The notes under the pieces are model-generated. The model worked only from the letters and a program-made list of their open reading frames with translations. It was not told the DNA's origin and did not search any database. The position numbers and the translations under genes are program-made. From Planctobacterium marinum (GTDB lineage Bacteria > Pseudomonadota > Gammaproteobacteria > Enterobacterales > Alteromonadaceae): a stretch of DNA of 64,000 nucleotides. Below, one piece after another: positions 37,947 through 47,655 of the stretch; within the stretch, counting starts at the first letter, position 1; the number at the start of each line of letters is the position of its first letter. Location: contig NZ_AP027272.1 in assembly GCF_036322805.1 (NCBI RefSeq), positions 434,001 to 498,000 on the forward strand, read 5' to 3'.

Positions 37947-38783
37947 CTACAAACCCGGTTTAAAGTCGGCGCGATAACGGCGACTAAAAGGCAACTCCTG
38001 GCCTTGATGAAGCTGAATTTTGGCATCGCCACTTTCCAGCGGCTCTATAGATTGAACCTGATTGTAATTCACCATATAAGAGCGATGTACCCGCAAGAAC
38101 TTGTCGCTGTCTAATTGTTCTTCCAGCGACTTCATGGTGCCGCGATAGGGATAAGCGCGACCAGCGACATGCAAATTAACGTAGTTGCCACAGGCTTCCA
38201 GCCATTCAATATCTTCAATTTTGACTAAGAATTCTTTGCCCAGCTTTTTAACCAGCAAATGTTGTTTGATGGCGGGTGTCGATTGCTGACTATCATCATC
38301 GGAAGTGCCTGGTACCGATGCTTCACCTTGAGCGCGAAACAGCACCAACCGGTAAAGGTAAATTATCACCAGTAAATAAAAATAGGTGCGAAAGTCTTTC
38401 GCATATTCGTATAAAAACTCGCTGCCCCAGGGACCAAAGTTGTAATCCCGGCCCATAAACCAATAGCCTGCTTCTCTAATCAATACCATTAAGGTGACGT
38501 GCATCGCAGAAAAAGGAATAGTGAATAAGGCGTGCATAAAGATATTGCGCTTGAGTGTGGCAAAACTCACCGGAAAGCGGCTATCAAACCAAAGCAACAA
38601 CGGCAGCAGAGCGGCGAAAACCAGGGTGCTGGATATTTCCCACAACACGGGCTCCCAAGGGGCGAGACTGGGCGCGTCATTCAGAGCAACATAAACATTC
38701 GCTACCACCTGCCAAATGATAAACAACCCCCAAAACAGGACTTCGTAATGGGTTTTATGTCTTAAATATTGTTGCATAGTCAT
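37947..38783 (-). CDS. membrane-bound LytTR-family transcriptional regulator
   Basis: 278 residues: four transmembrane helices in the first 150 residues (about 15-32, 45-64, 85-103, 130-148) and a LytTR DNA-binding domain at the C-terminus (VKIEDIEWLEACGNYVNLH, FLRVHRSYMVNY). There is no receiver domain, so it is a one-component regulator sensing through its membrane part. Neighbours do not reveal a target. It is divergent from the acyltransferase gene. Confidence 0.88.
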   Translation of the reverse strand: MTMQQYLRHKTHYEVLFWGLFIIWQVVANVYVALNDAPSLAPWEPVLWEISSTLVFAALLPLLLWFDSRFPVSFATLKRNIFMHALFTIPFSAMHVTLMVLIREAGYWFMGRDYNFGPWGSEFLYEYAKDFRTYFYLLVIIYLYRLVLFRAQGEASVPGTSDDDSQQSTPAIKQHLLVKKLGKEFLVKIEDIEWLEACGNYVNLHVAGRAYPYRGTMKSLEEQLDSDKFLRVHRSYMVNYNQVQSIEPLESGDAKIQLHQGQELPFSRRYRADFKPGL

Positions 38784-38943
38784 GGCGTTATTATGGTTAT
38801 GAACCCTGTTCAGTTACAGTTTTCTCGTCCCAGCATACCACCGCTCATCACTAAACGGGAACGATTAAACCTTGCTGACTAGTTCTTGATTACGGATTCA
38901 GTCATTTTGCAACCGTGTATTAATTTTGTAATGGGACGATAGC

Positions 38944-40179
38944 ATGCAACAAGAACAGGCTAACCAACACATTTTATCAGAGGGGCAATTATTATCTGAA
39001 CGTCGCTACGATATTGACGCAGTCAGGGTGCTGGCCTTTGGATTGTTAATCTTTTATCACATCGGTATGTTTTACGTTCAGGACTGGGGCTGGCATGTTA
39101 AAAGTGCTTATCAATACACTTGGCTTCAGGACGTGATGGGCTTTTTTAATCAATGGCGCATGGCGCTGTTATTTACTATCTCCGGTATGGCTACCGCCAT
39201 TATCATGCATAAACAACAACCCGGCTTTATTGCACAGCGCATGAAACAGCTGGGCGTGCCACTGGTGTTTGGTATGTTGGTGGTTGTTGTGCCGCAAGCC
39301 TATTTTGAAGCCAAAGCCAATGGGGCGTTTGAAGGTGGCTTTTTCAAGTTTTGGTTGGCCTATCTCAGCTTACAGAGTTGGCCCGAGGGTGCCTTTGCTG
39401 GCAGCGATCCGGGTGTAACCTGGAATCATCTGTGGTATCTGCCTTACATCATGTTTTATACCCTGGCGCTATACGGAATTCGGCTAATTTTTGAAAAAGC
39501 GAAACTTACATTCTTTTCGAAAATAAACAGTTTTCACGTAGGGGGTTGGATAGCGACTTTTATACTCGTTCTAATGCTTTGCGGTACCTTCATCTATCCA
39601 TCATTCCCTTATCGCTCGCATGCGTTGACCGACGACTGGTATACCCATAGTTTGTTTTTTAGCTTTTTTGTGTTTGGTTATTTGTTGATTCGCAGTGACT
39701 CTGTCTGGGAGCAGATGAAAAAACACAAGTTACGGTTTTTATTGGTTGCTATCGCAGCGTATCTCGCCATGAGAGTGGTTAACGCCATGATGACCGAAGA
39801 CAGTTCGTTTTTGATGAGTTCTTTGCAGTTGTTTTGCCTATATCTCAATCGGGTGATGTGGATCATGACGATTCTGGCTTTTGCTTACAGCTGCTTAAAC
39901 AAGCCTGCTAAATGGTTATCTTATGGCAACAGTGCTGTGTTTAGTTGGTATATCTTGCACCAGACTGTCATTGTGGTTTTGGGGGCCTGGTTATCGCCAT
40001 TTACTTTGGGGGGCCCCATTGAGTTTATGTTTGTGTTCTTGGGCACGGTGTTGTCTTGTTTAGCCATACATCATTATGTGATCAGGCCTGTGCCGCTGTT
40101 ACATCCAGTATTTGGTGTAACAGGCAAGCACGATAAGACCCAGCATAATCAACAATTGCAGGTAATAAGAGACCATTAG
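38944..40179 (+). CDS. acyltransferase-3 family membrane protein
   Basis: 411 residues with about ten transmembrane helices and the acyltransferase-3 opening RRYDIDAVRVLAFGLLIFYHIGMF, where Arg and His are the usual functional residues. Members move acetyl, succinyl or other acyl groups onto surface sugars or glucans; OpgC-like proteins are the nearest by general appearance. The substrate is unknown. Its stop overlaps that of the convergent XRE gene by 4 bp. Confidence 0.85.
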   Translation: MQQEQANQHILSEGQLLSERRYDIDAVRVLAFGLLIFYHIGMFYVQDWGWHVKSAYQYTWLQDVMGFFNQWRMALLFTISGMATAIIMHKQQPGFIAQRMKQLGVPLVFGMLVVVVPQAYFEAKANGAFEGGFFKFWLAYLSLQSWPEGAFAGSDPGVTWNHLWYLPYIMFYTLALYGIRLIFEKAKLTFFSKINSFHVGGWIATFILVLMLCGTFIYPSFPYRSHALTDDWYTHSLFFSFFVFGYLLIRSDSVWEQMKKHKLRFLLVAIAAYLAMRVVNAMMTEDSSFLMSSLQLFCLYLNRVMWIMTILAFAYSCLNKPAKWLSYGNSAVFSWYILHQTVIVVLGAWLSPFTLGGPIEFMFVFLGTVLSCLAIHHYVIRPVPLLHPVFGVTGKHDKTQHNQQLQVIRDH

Positions 40180-40886
40180 CTTTGCTCCTGTAAATCTGCT
40201 TCGTCGGCCGCTAACAATTTAATTTTAAGCGGCCGCAATAAACCCTCACTGATCATAGTGGCGTATAGTAGCGGTAACAGGTTTACCGAGAAGCCAGCAA
40301 TAGCCCCTTTGTCAAAGCCATCTATTTGATTGCTGGCCACTTGGGTGATAGCGATACAACCGATTAAAAACACAATGGCTCCCGCACCGTAACAGAATTG
40401 TATCTGACTTTGATAGGTTTGGGCCAGTTGCCTTGCCGCCTGGCCACCAATAATATCTTGGGTAAATATATAGCGAATTCCCTTCATGGCAGCCCATAGC
40501 CTGTCGAGATCATATGACAATAGCGTCATGGCAAGGGTAAATAGCACCACAAACAAAACATTAGGGATGTTGATAAAGTCGATAAAACGGGCATTCATTA
40601 CCATCATGCCAACAACAATCAGTTTCACCAGTAAAACAGCGGCAAGTGCCTTCATAATCATTTCTCCAGACCAGTTCGCTTCCACCTCTGTGGATTGTGC
40701 GGTTATAGATGACAAAGGAACGTCCAGTGCTGCCAACAGCGATAAATAAGACTCGTTCGACGCATTGCCGGTTTTTTCGATGCGTTGAATGGTTCGCAAA
40801 GATAGACCACTGGCCGTGGCGAGTACTTCCTGAGACCAGTTTTTTTGCATTCGAACGGATTTGAGTTTTTCACCACTAAGTCGCAT
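40176..40886 (-). CDS. XRE-type helix-turn-helix protein with membrane domain
   Basis: 236 residues: an N-terminal helix-turn-helix (LKSVRMQKNWSQEVLATASG, then LSLRTIQRIEK) followed by four transmembrane helices (about 75-95, 100-122, 165-185, 200-222). It is a one-component membrane-linked regulator of unknown signal. It is convergent with the acyltransferase gene, with the stops overlapping. Confidence 0.82.
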   Translation of the reverse strand: MRLSGEKLKSVRMQKNWSQEVLATASGLSLRTIQRIEKTGNASNESYLSLLAALDVPLSSITAQSTEVEANWSGEMIMKALAAVLLVKLIVVGMMVMNARFIDFINIPNVLFVVLFTLAMTLLSYDLDRLWAAMKGIRYIFTQDIIGGQAARQLAQTYQSQIQFCYGAGAIVFLIGCIAITQVASNQIDGFDKGAIAGFSVNLLPLLYATMISEGLLRPLKIKLLAADEADLQEQS

Positions 40887-41050
40887 TTTTTAATTCCTTT
40901 GGGTTGCCAGGAGATTGTTAGCCCCACAGAAACTATAGGCCAGAAATTCCTTACGACAAAAGGGTGACAACGACTAAAAACATTAATGGCCAGTAGTCAT
41001 TTAAGCGGTTTTCATTTTAATAAACAGGTATTTTTGTCTGCTATTGAGAG

Positions 41051-41581
41051 CTAGTTAGTAGACAGGTTAAAAAAGAAGGAGCAAGAACGCGCTATTTTTT
41101 TAAGGGTTTGTTTGTCTTCTTCGGACCAATGTACTTGTCGGCCCACACTCTCGCAGCAAAGAATACCTTGGGGCTCAAAATTTCGATGCAGAATATAATC
41201 CAGCAAAGACTGGATATTTAGCGGGGTGAAATAGCTTTCATTGAAGCATTTGGTATCGGGATGGGTGGCCGCATCGGGGGCATCTACAAACTCTCGATTC
41301 AGGATAGCATCAAAGTAAATGCCGAAATCTTCTCTGCGTAAGGTGATCTGGTCACACCAGGATTTAGAGGTGGCATCAAAACAGATCAAGGAGCTCACTT
41401 GTGATTTTGATTCATTGAACAGCCAGAGACTCACGCGGTCAGCACCCGGAATGAGCTTATGCACAGTCGCACAGACCATCTCCAGTTTTTGTTGACCGGA
41501 TAGATCAGGATTAGTCAGGCAAGTATTGAGTTTAAATAAGGGATCCATACCGTTACTCATTGCACATTCTGGCAACAACAC
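41051..41581 (-). CDS. GAF-domain protein
   Basis: A cytoplasmic protein of up to 176 residues consisting essentially of one GAF domain (LVCATVHKLIPGADRVSLWL by position, then SQVSSLICFD and LDYILHRNFEPQGILCCESV). GAF domains bind small molecules. There is no output domain, so it may act through a partner. Start uncertain: an in-frame ATG at 41560 would remove seven residues. It is divergent from the glycosyltransferase gene. Confidence 0.7.
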   Translation of the reverse strand: MLLPECAMSNGMDPLFKLNTCLTNPDLSGQQKLEMVCATVHKLIPGADRVSLWLFNESKSQVSSLICFDATSKSWCDQITLRREDFGIYFDAILNREFVDAPDAATHPDTKCFNESYFTPLNIQSLLDYILHRNFEPQGILCCESVGRQVHWSEEDKQTLKKIARSCSFFFNLSTN

Positions 41582-41716
41582 CGAAGCCTTAATATTAGCT
41601 CAAAAATGTGAATCTTGTAGCCTGCTTAATCTCTGAAATAGCTGGTTGTTATCTGCTTAAGCACTAGCTATGCTGGAACCATAACAGGAATAAAAAACAA
41701 TTTTCGGGGAATTCTG

Positions 41717-43282
41717 GTGGGTATAGAGCAGGATATATTAGGGGCCATTGATGCTATTTTTAGTTTGGAACAGGTCTCTGAGCAGGACAAAGGCACATTA
41801 GCGGTTATTCACCGAGAGGTAAAAAAGCTTACGCCCGAGCAAAAAAAAGCCCTGTCTGATCACTTACTTTATTCTGCATTGCCCAATGATAACCTGATCC
41901 CAATGTGGTTCTTTCTTTATGATTGTTTTGAAGATATCGCATTTTTAGAAAAACTTGTGCCTTGTATGCCAGAGACTGTGTCCGTTGCCTGGTTTTATGA
42001 GTTTTATTGCAATGTCTCCCATCGCTTGTTTCGTCGCAGTGGTGGCAGCGAGCTGCTGCAAACGGCAATGCGCCAATGCTTTTATCGTTTAGCTGAGCAG
42101 AGTAAGCGCTTTTTATCCAGCCGGGGCTTACTCAATAAACAAATCAATTTTTCGGCACCAAAAAACATCGCAATAGTGGTGCCTCAATTAATGCATCTGC
42201 GTCATTCTCCCACCAGGGAGGCCTTCAATATTGCTTTGCATTTGATGCATCAGCACGGCTGTAATGTGCAGATAATTAATACTAACGCCATGAATTACAC
42301 CAACTGCAATCAGCTCAAGTTGCTTATGCCGGCAAATTATGAAGTGAACGAAACTCTGCAAGGACAGCAGCAAATCCCTGTCAAATATATGCAATTCGAC
42401 TCCAAAGTGAGTGTAGTGAGCTTTGATGCCGGCCCAATGAGCAGTCAAAAAGTTGCGAATATCGCTAGTGCTTTGCAGCAATTGGAAGTGGAAGCGGTGG
42501 TGGCTCATGGTGAAAATCTGTTAGTGATGGAATGTCTTTATCAGATATATCCCTCTCTATTCGCTACCACGGGTGCGGTGGTGCCTTTCAATCATTGTGA
42601 TGGCTATTTTATTCCGGGCAATCTATTTAACGATACCGCGAAAAATCTGGCTGCTCTATATGGCCATGAGAATTTTATGCTGGAAAGCATGTTGGTAACG
42701 CCAGAAGGACAGGCCGAGCAAGCCGCAGCAAAATCCCAATTTGGTATCGATGATGAAGCCTTCTTGTATCTGGTGGTGGGCACGCGCCTGACGGGCGAGC
42801 TAGACAGTGAATTTATTGCGATTTGCCAGACACTATTGGCACAGCAACCCCAAGCGCGAGTTCTATTTGCGGGTACACCCGAACTGCAACTTGAGCAGTG
42901 GTTTGATGAGCAAACCATCACGGCAAAGCGTGTGCTAAACCTTGGCTTTCAGCAAGACCTCGCCGCAATTAGTGCCATGTGTGATGTTTATCTGAATCCC
43001 AAAAGAGCGGGGGGAGGTACCAGCTCACAAACCGCGATACTTAACAACTTGCCTGTAGTAACGCTAGATCACGGCCATATTAGCGCCGTTGTGCCTGAGA
43101 CTAAACGTCAAAAAGATTGGCAGGATTATCTGGAATACGCTGGACGATTAGCCACTGATGCTGAGTTTCTCGCTGCAGAGCAGCAACTTTTCACGGCGCA
43201 CTTTTATGAGCATCTCGATTCAGGCAAACAAATTGAGCGCATGTATCACAAGCTGTGCGAAGTCAGTGAGCAGTTTGAATAA
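41717..43282 (+). CDS. GT-B-fold glycosyltransferase-like protein
   Basis: 521 residues. The N-terminal 130 residues are helical. The middle and C-terminal parts look like two Rossmann-like halves of a GT-B enzyme: KNIAIVVPQLMHLRHSPTRE opens the first, and FLYLVVGTRLTGELDSEFI with YLNPKRAGGGTSSQTAILN lies in the second, where GGGTSS is the probable donor-phosphate loop. It resembles HMW1C/GT41-like or GT4 enzymes; donor and acceptor are unknown. GTG start with GGGGA upstream. It is a single gene. Confidence 0.68.
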   Translation: MGIEQDILGAIDAIFSLEQVSEQDKGTLAVIHREVKKLTPEQKKALSDHLLYSALPNDNLIPMWFFLYDCFEDIAFLEKLVPCMPETVSVAWFYEFYCNVSHRLFRRSGGSELLQTAMRQCFYRLAEQSKRFLSSRGLLNKQINFSAPKNIAIVVPQLMHLRHSPTREAFNIALHLMHQHGCNVQIINTNAMNYTNCNQLKLLMPANYEVNETLQGQQQIPVKYMQFDSKVSVVSFDAGPMSSQKVANIASALQQLEVEAVVAHGENLLVMECLYQIYPSLFATTGAVVPFNHCDGYFIPGNLFNDTAKNLAALYGHENFMLESMLVTPEGQAEQAAAKSQFGIDDEAFLYLVVGTRLTGELDSEFIAICQTLLAQQPQARVLFAGTPELQLEQWFDEQTITAKRVLNLGFQQDLAAISAMCDVYLNPKRAGGGTSSQTAILNNLPVVTLDHGHISAVVPETKRQKDWQDYLEYAGRLATDAEFLAAEQQLFTAHFYEHLDSGKQIERMYHKLCEVSEQFE

Positions 43283-43321
43283 GTGCCGTTTGATTTTGTA
43301 GCCTCACACAAATAACCGATA

Positions 43322-43858
43322 TCAAAACCCCGAGTTAGGTTGTTGCAGAAAAGCCAGCTCCTCCTTTGTGGATACCCGACCCAGAATTTCATTTCTGTGA
43401 GGATAGCGACCAAATCGGTCAATAATTTCCTTGTGTTTGAGTTCAAAATCCAGGTTCTTTTTATCTCCGGCTGCACTGAAAAGCGTCACCGCCTGTTCGT
43501 GTATCAATTGGGATTCGCTGTGCATGTAAGGCATGTATAAAAAACAGCGTTGAGCGCTATGTAATTGCTCATCAAAGCCTTTTTCTATCGCAAACTGAGC
43601 CAGCGCTAAGGCTAGTGCATCACTGGCAAACGACTCAGGCTGGTCCCGATAAATATTGCGGGAAAACTGATCCAGAATAATCACTTCCGCTAGAGAACCC
43701 TGTGCCGAGTCTCGCCAATGGGCTAGTTCACCAGCATGAGCTTGCTTGTGCAGTGCGCTGAATCTCGAGCGAATCATAGCGTCAAAGCGTGCCTCCTTTT
43801 GCCACCACTGTTCTGGGGTGATTTCAGTAAACCAAAAATCAATAACTTGATTGTGCAT
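43322..43858 (-). CDS. DUF924 family protein
   Basis: A 178-residue helical cytoplasmic protein with the DUF924 pattern: VIDFWF at the start, WWQKEARFDAMIRSRF, VIILDQFSRNIYRDQPESFASD and FLYMPYMHSESQLIHE, ending with FELKHKEIIDRFGRYPHRNEILGR. Function is unknown; the fold is TPR-like. It is a single gene, convergent with the glycosyltransferase gene. Confidence 0.88.
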   Translation of the reverse strand: MHNQVIDFWFTEITPEQWWQKEARFDAMIRSRFSALHKQAHAGELAHWRDSAQGSLAEVIILDQFSRNIYRDQPESFASDALALALAQFAIEKGFDEQLHSAQRCFLYMPYMHSESQLIHEQAVTLFSAAGDKKNLDFELKHKEIIDRFGRYPHRNEILGRVSTKEELAFLQQPNSGF

Positions 43859-44010
43859 TGTTATTACAATTTTGTTCCGAACTCTGTGAATATTAGCTCA
43901 GTGTGACATTAAATGGGGGATCGGCAAACATTGCTGACATTTTAATGATTGCGTTTTTGTTGGGCTGACATATGGTAGAGACAGATTGATGACGATTGTT
44001 CGGAGAAGCT

Positions 44011-44679
44011 ATGTTGACGTTGAGTGAAAAATTATTGCTATTGGCACTGCACGATGAAAAGGGCAGTGTCGTTATGTCAGCATCACAAGCATTGCCCTAT
44101 GGCTTAGCCGGTGCTCTATTACTGGAACTCTATTTAGCCGGTCGCATTGATATCTCAGACAAAAGTATTCGCCTTGTGGATAGCAGTCAGACACAAGATG
44201 CGCTGCTAAACGAAGTGCTGGTGTTATTGACTGACTCTAACCAATCTCAAAACGCTAAATACTGGTTAAAGCAAATTCATGGCAAAGTCAAAGGCATTCA
44301 AGCGCGGCTGGCTGAGCAGCTCGTGCAAAAAAAGGTGCTCGCCAAAGAAGAGCGCAGCTTTTTATGGCTTATCAATTACAATCGCTACCCTACCAAGGAT
44401 GTTGAACCAGAGCAGAATATCCGCAGCCACATCAAAGACGTGGTTTTGGGCGGTAGCGCAGCAAGTGAGGAAGATCTCGCTCTCATCAGTCTGATTAAAG
44501 CGAGTGATCTCACTGGCGAAGTATTTGACAAAGCGGATCGTAAACAAGCGAAGACCCGAATCGACTCTCTCACCAAAGAGCAAAAAGTCAGTGGCGCAGT
44601 ATCACAAATTGTAGAAGAAATTACTGCCGCCCTGGTGGTTATTATGGCCGCCACGACGGTCGCAACAACCGTGTCTTGA
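44011..44679 (+). CDS. GPP34 (GOLPH3-like) family protein
   Basis: 222 residues matching the GPP34 family: LTLSEKLLLLALHDEKGSV, then ALPYGLAGALLLELYLAGRI, SFLWLINYNRYP and a C-terminal segment with VLGGSAASEEDLALISLIK. In eukaryotes the family binds phosphatidylinositol-4-phosphate at the Golgi; the role of bacterial members is unknown, though membrane association is likely. The ATG at 44011 (GGAGAAGCT upstream) is preferred to the in-frame TTG at 43996. Confidence 0.85.
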   Translation: MLTLSEKLLLLALHDEKGSVVMSASQALPYGLAGALLLELYLAGRIDISDKSIRLVDSSQTQDALLNEVLVLLTDSNQSQNAKYWLKQIHGKVKGIQARLAEQLVQKKVLAKEERSFLWLINYNRYPTKDVEPEQNIRSHIKDVVLGGSAASEEDLALISLIKASDLTGEVFDKADRKQAKTRIDSLTKEQKVSGAVSQIVEEITAALVVIMAATTVATTVS

Positions 44680-44825
44680 GGTAATACCAGATTACTGGAT
44701 TTAAATTCTTTTTTTAATCGGAGCAACAACTCATCCTCGTAACAAGTTGCAAACTGATAATTTAATTAAAATTTCTTAACCCCTTTCTCCTTTACCAAGC
44801 GTTATGTAGCAAAAAGGAGAATCCT

Positions 44826-45494
44826 ATGACATCAAACATACAAAGTTCGATCCCCTCCAATGTGGCAAACCCACAGTTGTTGTATCGCAGCGCCAAACTG
44901 AGTGGCTTGTTATTGATTGCATCTGGCATTACCCTGGCGCTTTTCTGGATGATGTCACAATTGATTGCCCAGTCTGATGTAGAGGTTATAGAGCCTGGCG
45001 CCTATATTCCAATTACAGCCGTGCTTGATGAACCTGAAGAGATGCAAGTAACGGAAAAAACACTGCCGTCAAAACCTGAACCCATCGAACCGCCCAAGTT
45101 ACTGCCTGATAACCTTGAGCCAGATACGTCGAATAATGATCTTAATGGCATTGGTGGTGGGTTTACTATTGTCGGCCCACAAATAGAAACCCAGGCGCAT
45201 ACCAGCCTTGGTGTTTCTGGTGGAGAAGCGCGACCGATAGTACGTATTTCGCCGCAGTACCCGGTTGCTGCCGCTCGGGATGGTATTGAGGGATGGGTGG
45301 TTCTATCTTTTTCAATCAATGAAACCGGAGGCGTAGAGGATATCGAGGTACTGGATGCTGAGCCTAAGCGCATATTTAATCGTGAGGCGACGCGGGCGCT
45401 GCGCAAATGGAAATATCGCCCGAAAATTGTTGATGGTAAACCGGTAAAACAGAGTAACATTACCGTACAGCTTGATTTCAAGTTAGAGCAATAG
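44826..45494 (+). CDS. TonB-family energy transducer
   Basis: 222 residues: one N-terminal transmembrane helix (about 27-48), a short Pro/Glu/Lys-rich linker and a C-terminal TonB domain (VRISPQYPVAAARDGIEGWV, EDIEVLDAEPKRIFNREA, LRKWKYRPKIVDGKPV). It couples the proton-motive force to outer-membrane receptors, or acts as a regulatory TonB. ExbB/ExbD genes are absent here. It lies 12 bp before an ECF sigma factor gene. Confidence 0.9.
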   Translation: MTSNIQSSIPSNVANPQLLYRSAKLSGLLLIASGITLALFWMMSQLIAQSDVEVIEPGAYIPITAVLDEPEEMQVTEKTLPSKPEPIEPPKLLPDNLEPDTSNNDLNGIGGGFTIVGPQIETQAHTSLGVSGGEARPIVRISPQYPVAAARDGIEGWVVLSFSINETGGVEDIEVLDAEPKRIFNREATRALRKWKYRPKIVDGKPVKQSNITVQLDFKLEQ

Positions 45495-45506
45495 GAACGG
45501 CAATTG

Positions 45507-46076
45507 ATGAGTTTGGTGTTAGCACTAAAAAACTTGCTACCCACAAAGGCGAATAATGAAGCCTTGATGGAACAATATCGGCTGACTCAGGATGCCAGGT
45601 TGATGGAGCAGCTTTATCGCGCTTGTGGCAAAGATCTGTATCATTTTTTGCTAACCCAAACCGAGCCACAACAGGCCCAGGAAATCTGTCAATTAAGTTG
45701 GCTGAGAGTGATAGAACGGCGTAATAGCTACCGTAGCACAGGCAGTTTTAAAGGCTGGTTGTTTGCCATTGCGCGCAATTTGCTAATCGATGAGTTACGC
45801 AAGAACAATCGCTGGCAAACCGACTCGGATGTAGAGCTAAGCGCAGATGATTCAAGCGATGCTACTGGCGACGATAAAGAGGCCTTGTCGGCCAATTTAG
45901 ACGAGGCATTGCGGCATTTACCCTTCCACCAAAGAGAAGCCATAGTATTGCAACTCGAAGGCTTTTGTTTGCAGGAAATTGCTGAGATAACCCAATGCGA
46001 GGTGGAAGCCATCAAAAGTCGTTTAAGGTACGGAAAGTCCAAGTTAAAAGCACTCTGGAGGCAGGACAATGTCTGA
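45507..46076 (+). CDS. ECF-type RNA polymerase sigma factor
   Basis: 189 residues with sigma region 2 (LMEQLYRACGKDLYHFL, FKGWLFAIARNLLIDELR) and region 4 (LRHLPFHQREAIVLQLEGFC, then EIAEITQCEVEAIKSRLRYG). The ATG at 45507 is taken over the TTG at 45504. It overlaps the next gene by 8 bp; that gene encodes its probable anti-sigma factor. The operon probably links envelope or TonB status to transcription. Confidence 0.9.
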   Translation: MSLVLALKNLLPTKANNEALMEQYRLTQDARLMEQLYRACGKDLYHFLLTQTEPQQAQEICQLSWLRVIERRNSYRSTGSFKGWLFAIARNLLIDELRKNNRWQTDSDVELSADDSSDATGDDKEALSANLDEALRHLPFHQREAIVLQLEGFCLQEIAEITQCEVEAIKSRLRYGKSKLKALWRQDNV

Positions 46077-46665
46077 ATCTCAGAAAGATTTTGAAAGCCG
46101 TTTGCAGCAACAATACCAACGGCAAAAACAAAGTGCACAGCCACCAGAAAGTATCAAACGCTATGTTTTGGCCAAAGCCAGGCGGGCTGACAAGTCTCCC
46201 GGCTCCGGGCTGCAGAAGCTACCCATGTTAGCACTCGCTGCTTCACTACTGGTATTGGCCTGGCTGGTATTGCTGCCCGAGCGGCAACTAAAACAAGAAA
46301 CGCAATTTACCGTAATTGATTATCACGGACTTGAGGCTGAAAGCTCTGGGAGCGTCGACAGTGCACCGGCCATTCAACGACGCTTTGAATACAATGCAGC
46401 GCAACAGCGTTATGCCTATCAAAGCCAATTGGGCAACGCTGAGCGCAAAGTCGCGCGTTTATCAATCCAGCTGGATGGTTCGTGGCAATTGGCCACCTGT
46501 GAACAAAATGCGTTACTGATATCCAAAGAATTAGTGGCGCTATTGCAAAAGCAGCAGCGCTTGCCTGCGGTGCTCCAACCTGAAGCGCCGATGGAAGTGC
46601 TGTTTGCCAATGACGGCAAAATTCTGCAAATCAATCAAACTGAAGCACCGCTGTTGTGTGATTAG
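46069..46665 (+). CDS. probable anti-sigma factor / single-pass membrane protein
   Basis: 198 residues: a charged N-terminal 45 residues (the possible sigma-binding part), one transmembrane helix (about 46-64) and a periplasmic domain of about 130 residues with no recognised fold. The pattern and the overlap with the sigma gene support an anti-sigma role, but no ZAS zinc motif is present. Confidence 0.7.
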   Translation: MSESQKDFESRLQQQYQRQKQSAQPPESIKRYVLAKARRADKSPGSGLQKLPMLALAASLLVLAWLVLLPERQLKQETQFTVIDYHGLEAESSGSVDSAPAIQRRFEYNAAQQRYAYQSQLGNAERKVARLSIQLDGSWQLATCEQNALLISKELVALLQKQQRLPAVLQPEAPMEVLFANDGKILQINQTEAPLLCD

Positions 46666-46696
46666 TAAACCTGCTTAATCCATGCAGCTTGCAGTT

Positions 46697-47152
46697 TCAG
46701 GCTAACGCCATTGCCATATCGATGCGGTCAGCGCCCGGCGCAAAACCGTCTTTAATGGTTTGTTGGATTTGGAAGTTGAATCGGTGGTAATAAGCTACAG
46801 TATCAGGGGCGGTGCAAAGGCTCACTGATTCAATCTCTGGATTGAGCCTGATACGGGCCAGTCGCTCTTGTAGCAGCGCGGTGCCGAAGCCTTGCCGCTG
46901 ATATGTGGAGTGGATCATGCCCCAACACAAATCGGCGCTGTGGTTTTTTTTATGATAGGCATAACCACCGCAGCCGATGAGGCCGTGTTTTTGGTGATGT
47001 AGCAGCAAATAAGGTCCTGGAAGGTCTAATAAAAAAGCTTCGAAGTCCAGGCGTTCGGCTGGATGAAAAGCATCAGGGCAATTACTGTCAAAAAGCGACA
47101 GGCAGGCGTCGTAATCGATAGAGTGATAGTCACTGAAAAACAGCTGGCTCAT
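46697..47152 (-). CDS. GNAT-family N-acetyltransferase
   Basis: 151 residues with the GNAT fold: LICGG-like strand (LIGCGGYAYHKK), the acetyl-CoA loop QRQGFGTALLQERLARI (Q/RxxGxG/A) and the C-terminal VAYYHRFNFQ strand. The substrate is unknown. Its start overlaps the stop of the upstream lipoprotein gene by one base, so the two are co-transcribed. Confidence 0.85.
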   Translation of the reverse strand: MSQLFFSDYHSIDYDACLSLFDSNCPDAFHPAERLDFEAFLLDLPGPYLLLHHQKHGLIGCGGYAYHKKNHSADLCWGMIHSTYQRQGFGTALLQERLARIRLNPEIESVSLCTAPDTVAYYHRFNFQIQQTIKDGFAPGADRIDMAMALA

Positions 47153-47616
47153 TACCTGACATTACCAAACAATTGCTTGTCGGACTCGGTGGCACTTTCC
47201 TGGCACTCACCGCGAATCTCTACTGAACCAAATTGATTGTAATTGCCTAATATAAAATATCCCTGGCGACAGTAGCCGCTAGTTTGCAGTTTGTATTCCA
47301 GGGCTTCTATTGCTTGCTCTTCCTGTTCCAAAGCCATTTCGCTGCGCAAGCTGCTCATACTCTGACGTTGACCTTGCTGGCCGCCTGATGAGCGCATGCC
47401 TTGCATTTGTCGGTCAATTTTTACCGGGCGAGATTTGAAATTAGCAATATAAACGAACAGTTTGGCATCGTTTTCTTTGATGTCAGTTAAGAACGATTCA
47501 TTGGTGATGTTTTTGGAGCGGCTTGGTCCCGTGGCGCAAGCCGACAACAACGCGATAGCTACAATGATTAACCCTATTCGATGTGGCAAAACCGATCTCC
47601 AATGTCGTATATCCAC
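47152..47616 (-). CDS. hypothetical lipoprotein
   Basis: Up to 154 residues with lipobox LSAC (Cys27) after LIIVAIALL. The mature part has a Gly/Gln/Met/Ser-rich segment and a C-terminal domain with two Cys (SGYCRQGYFILGNYNQFG, EIRGECQES). It was not recognised. GTG start; the exact start is uncertain because the signal peptide would fit a later start as well. It is co-transcribed with the GNAT gene downstream. Confidence 0.65.
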   Translation of the reverse strand: MDIRHWRSVLPHRIGLIIVAIALLSACATGPSRSKNITNESFLTDIKENDAKLFVYIANFKSRPVKIDRQMQGMRSSGGQQGQRQSMSSLRSEMALEQEEQAIEALEYKLQTSGYCRQGYFILGNYNQFGSVEIRGECQESATESDKQLFGNVR

Positions 47617-47655
47617 AATATGGTTGCAAAAAATAACCTATTGCGCACTGAAAAT

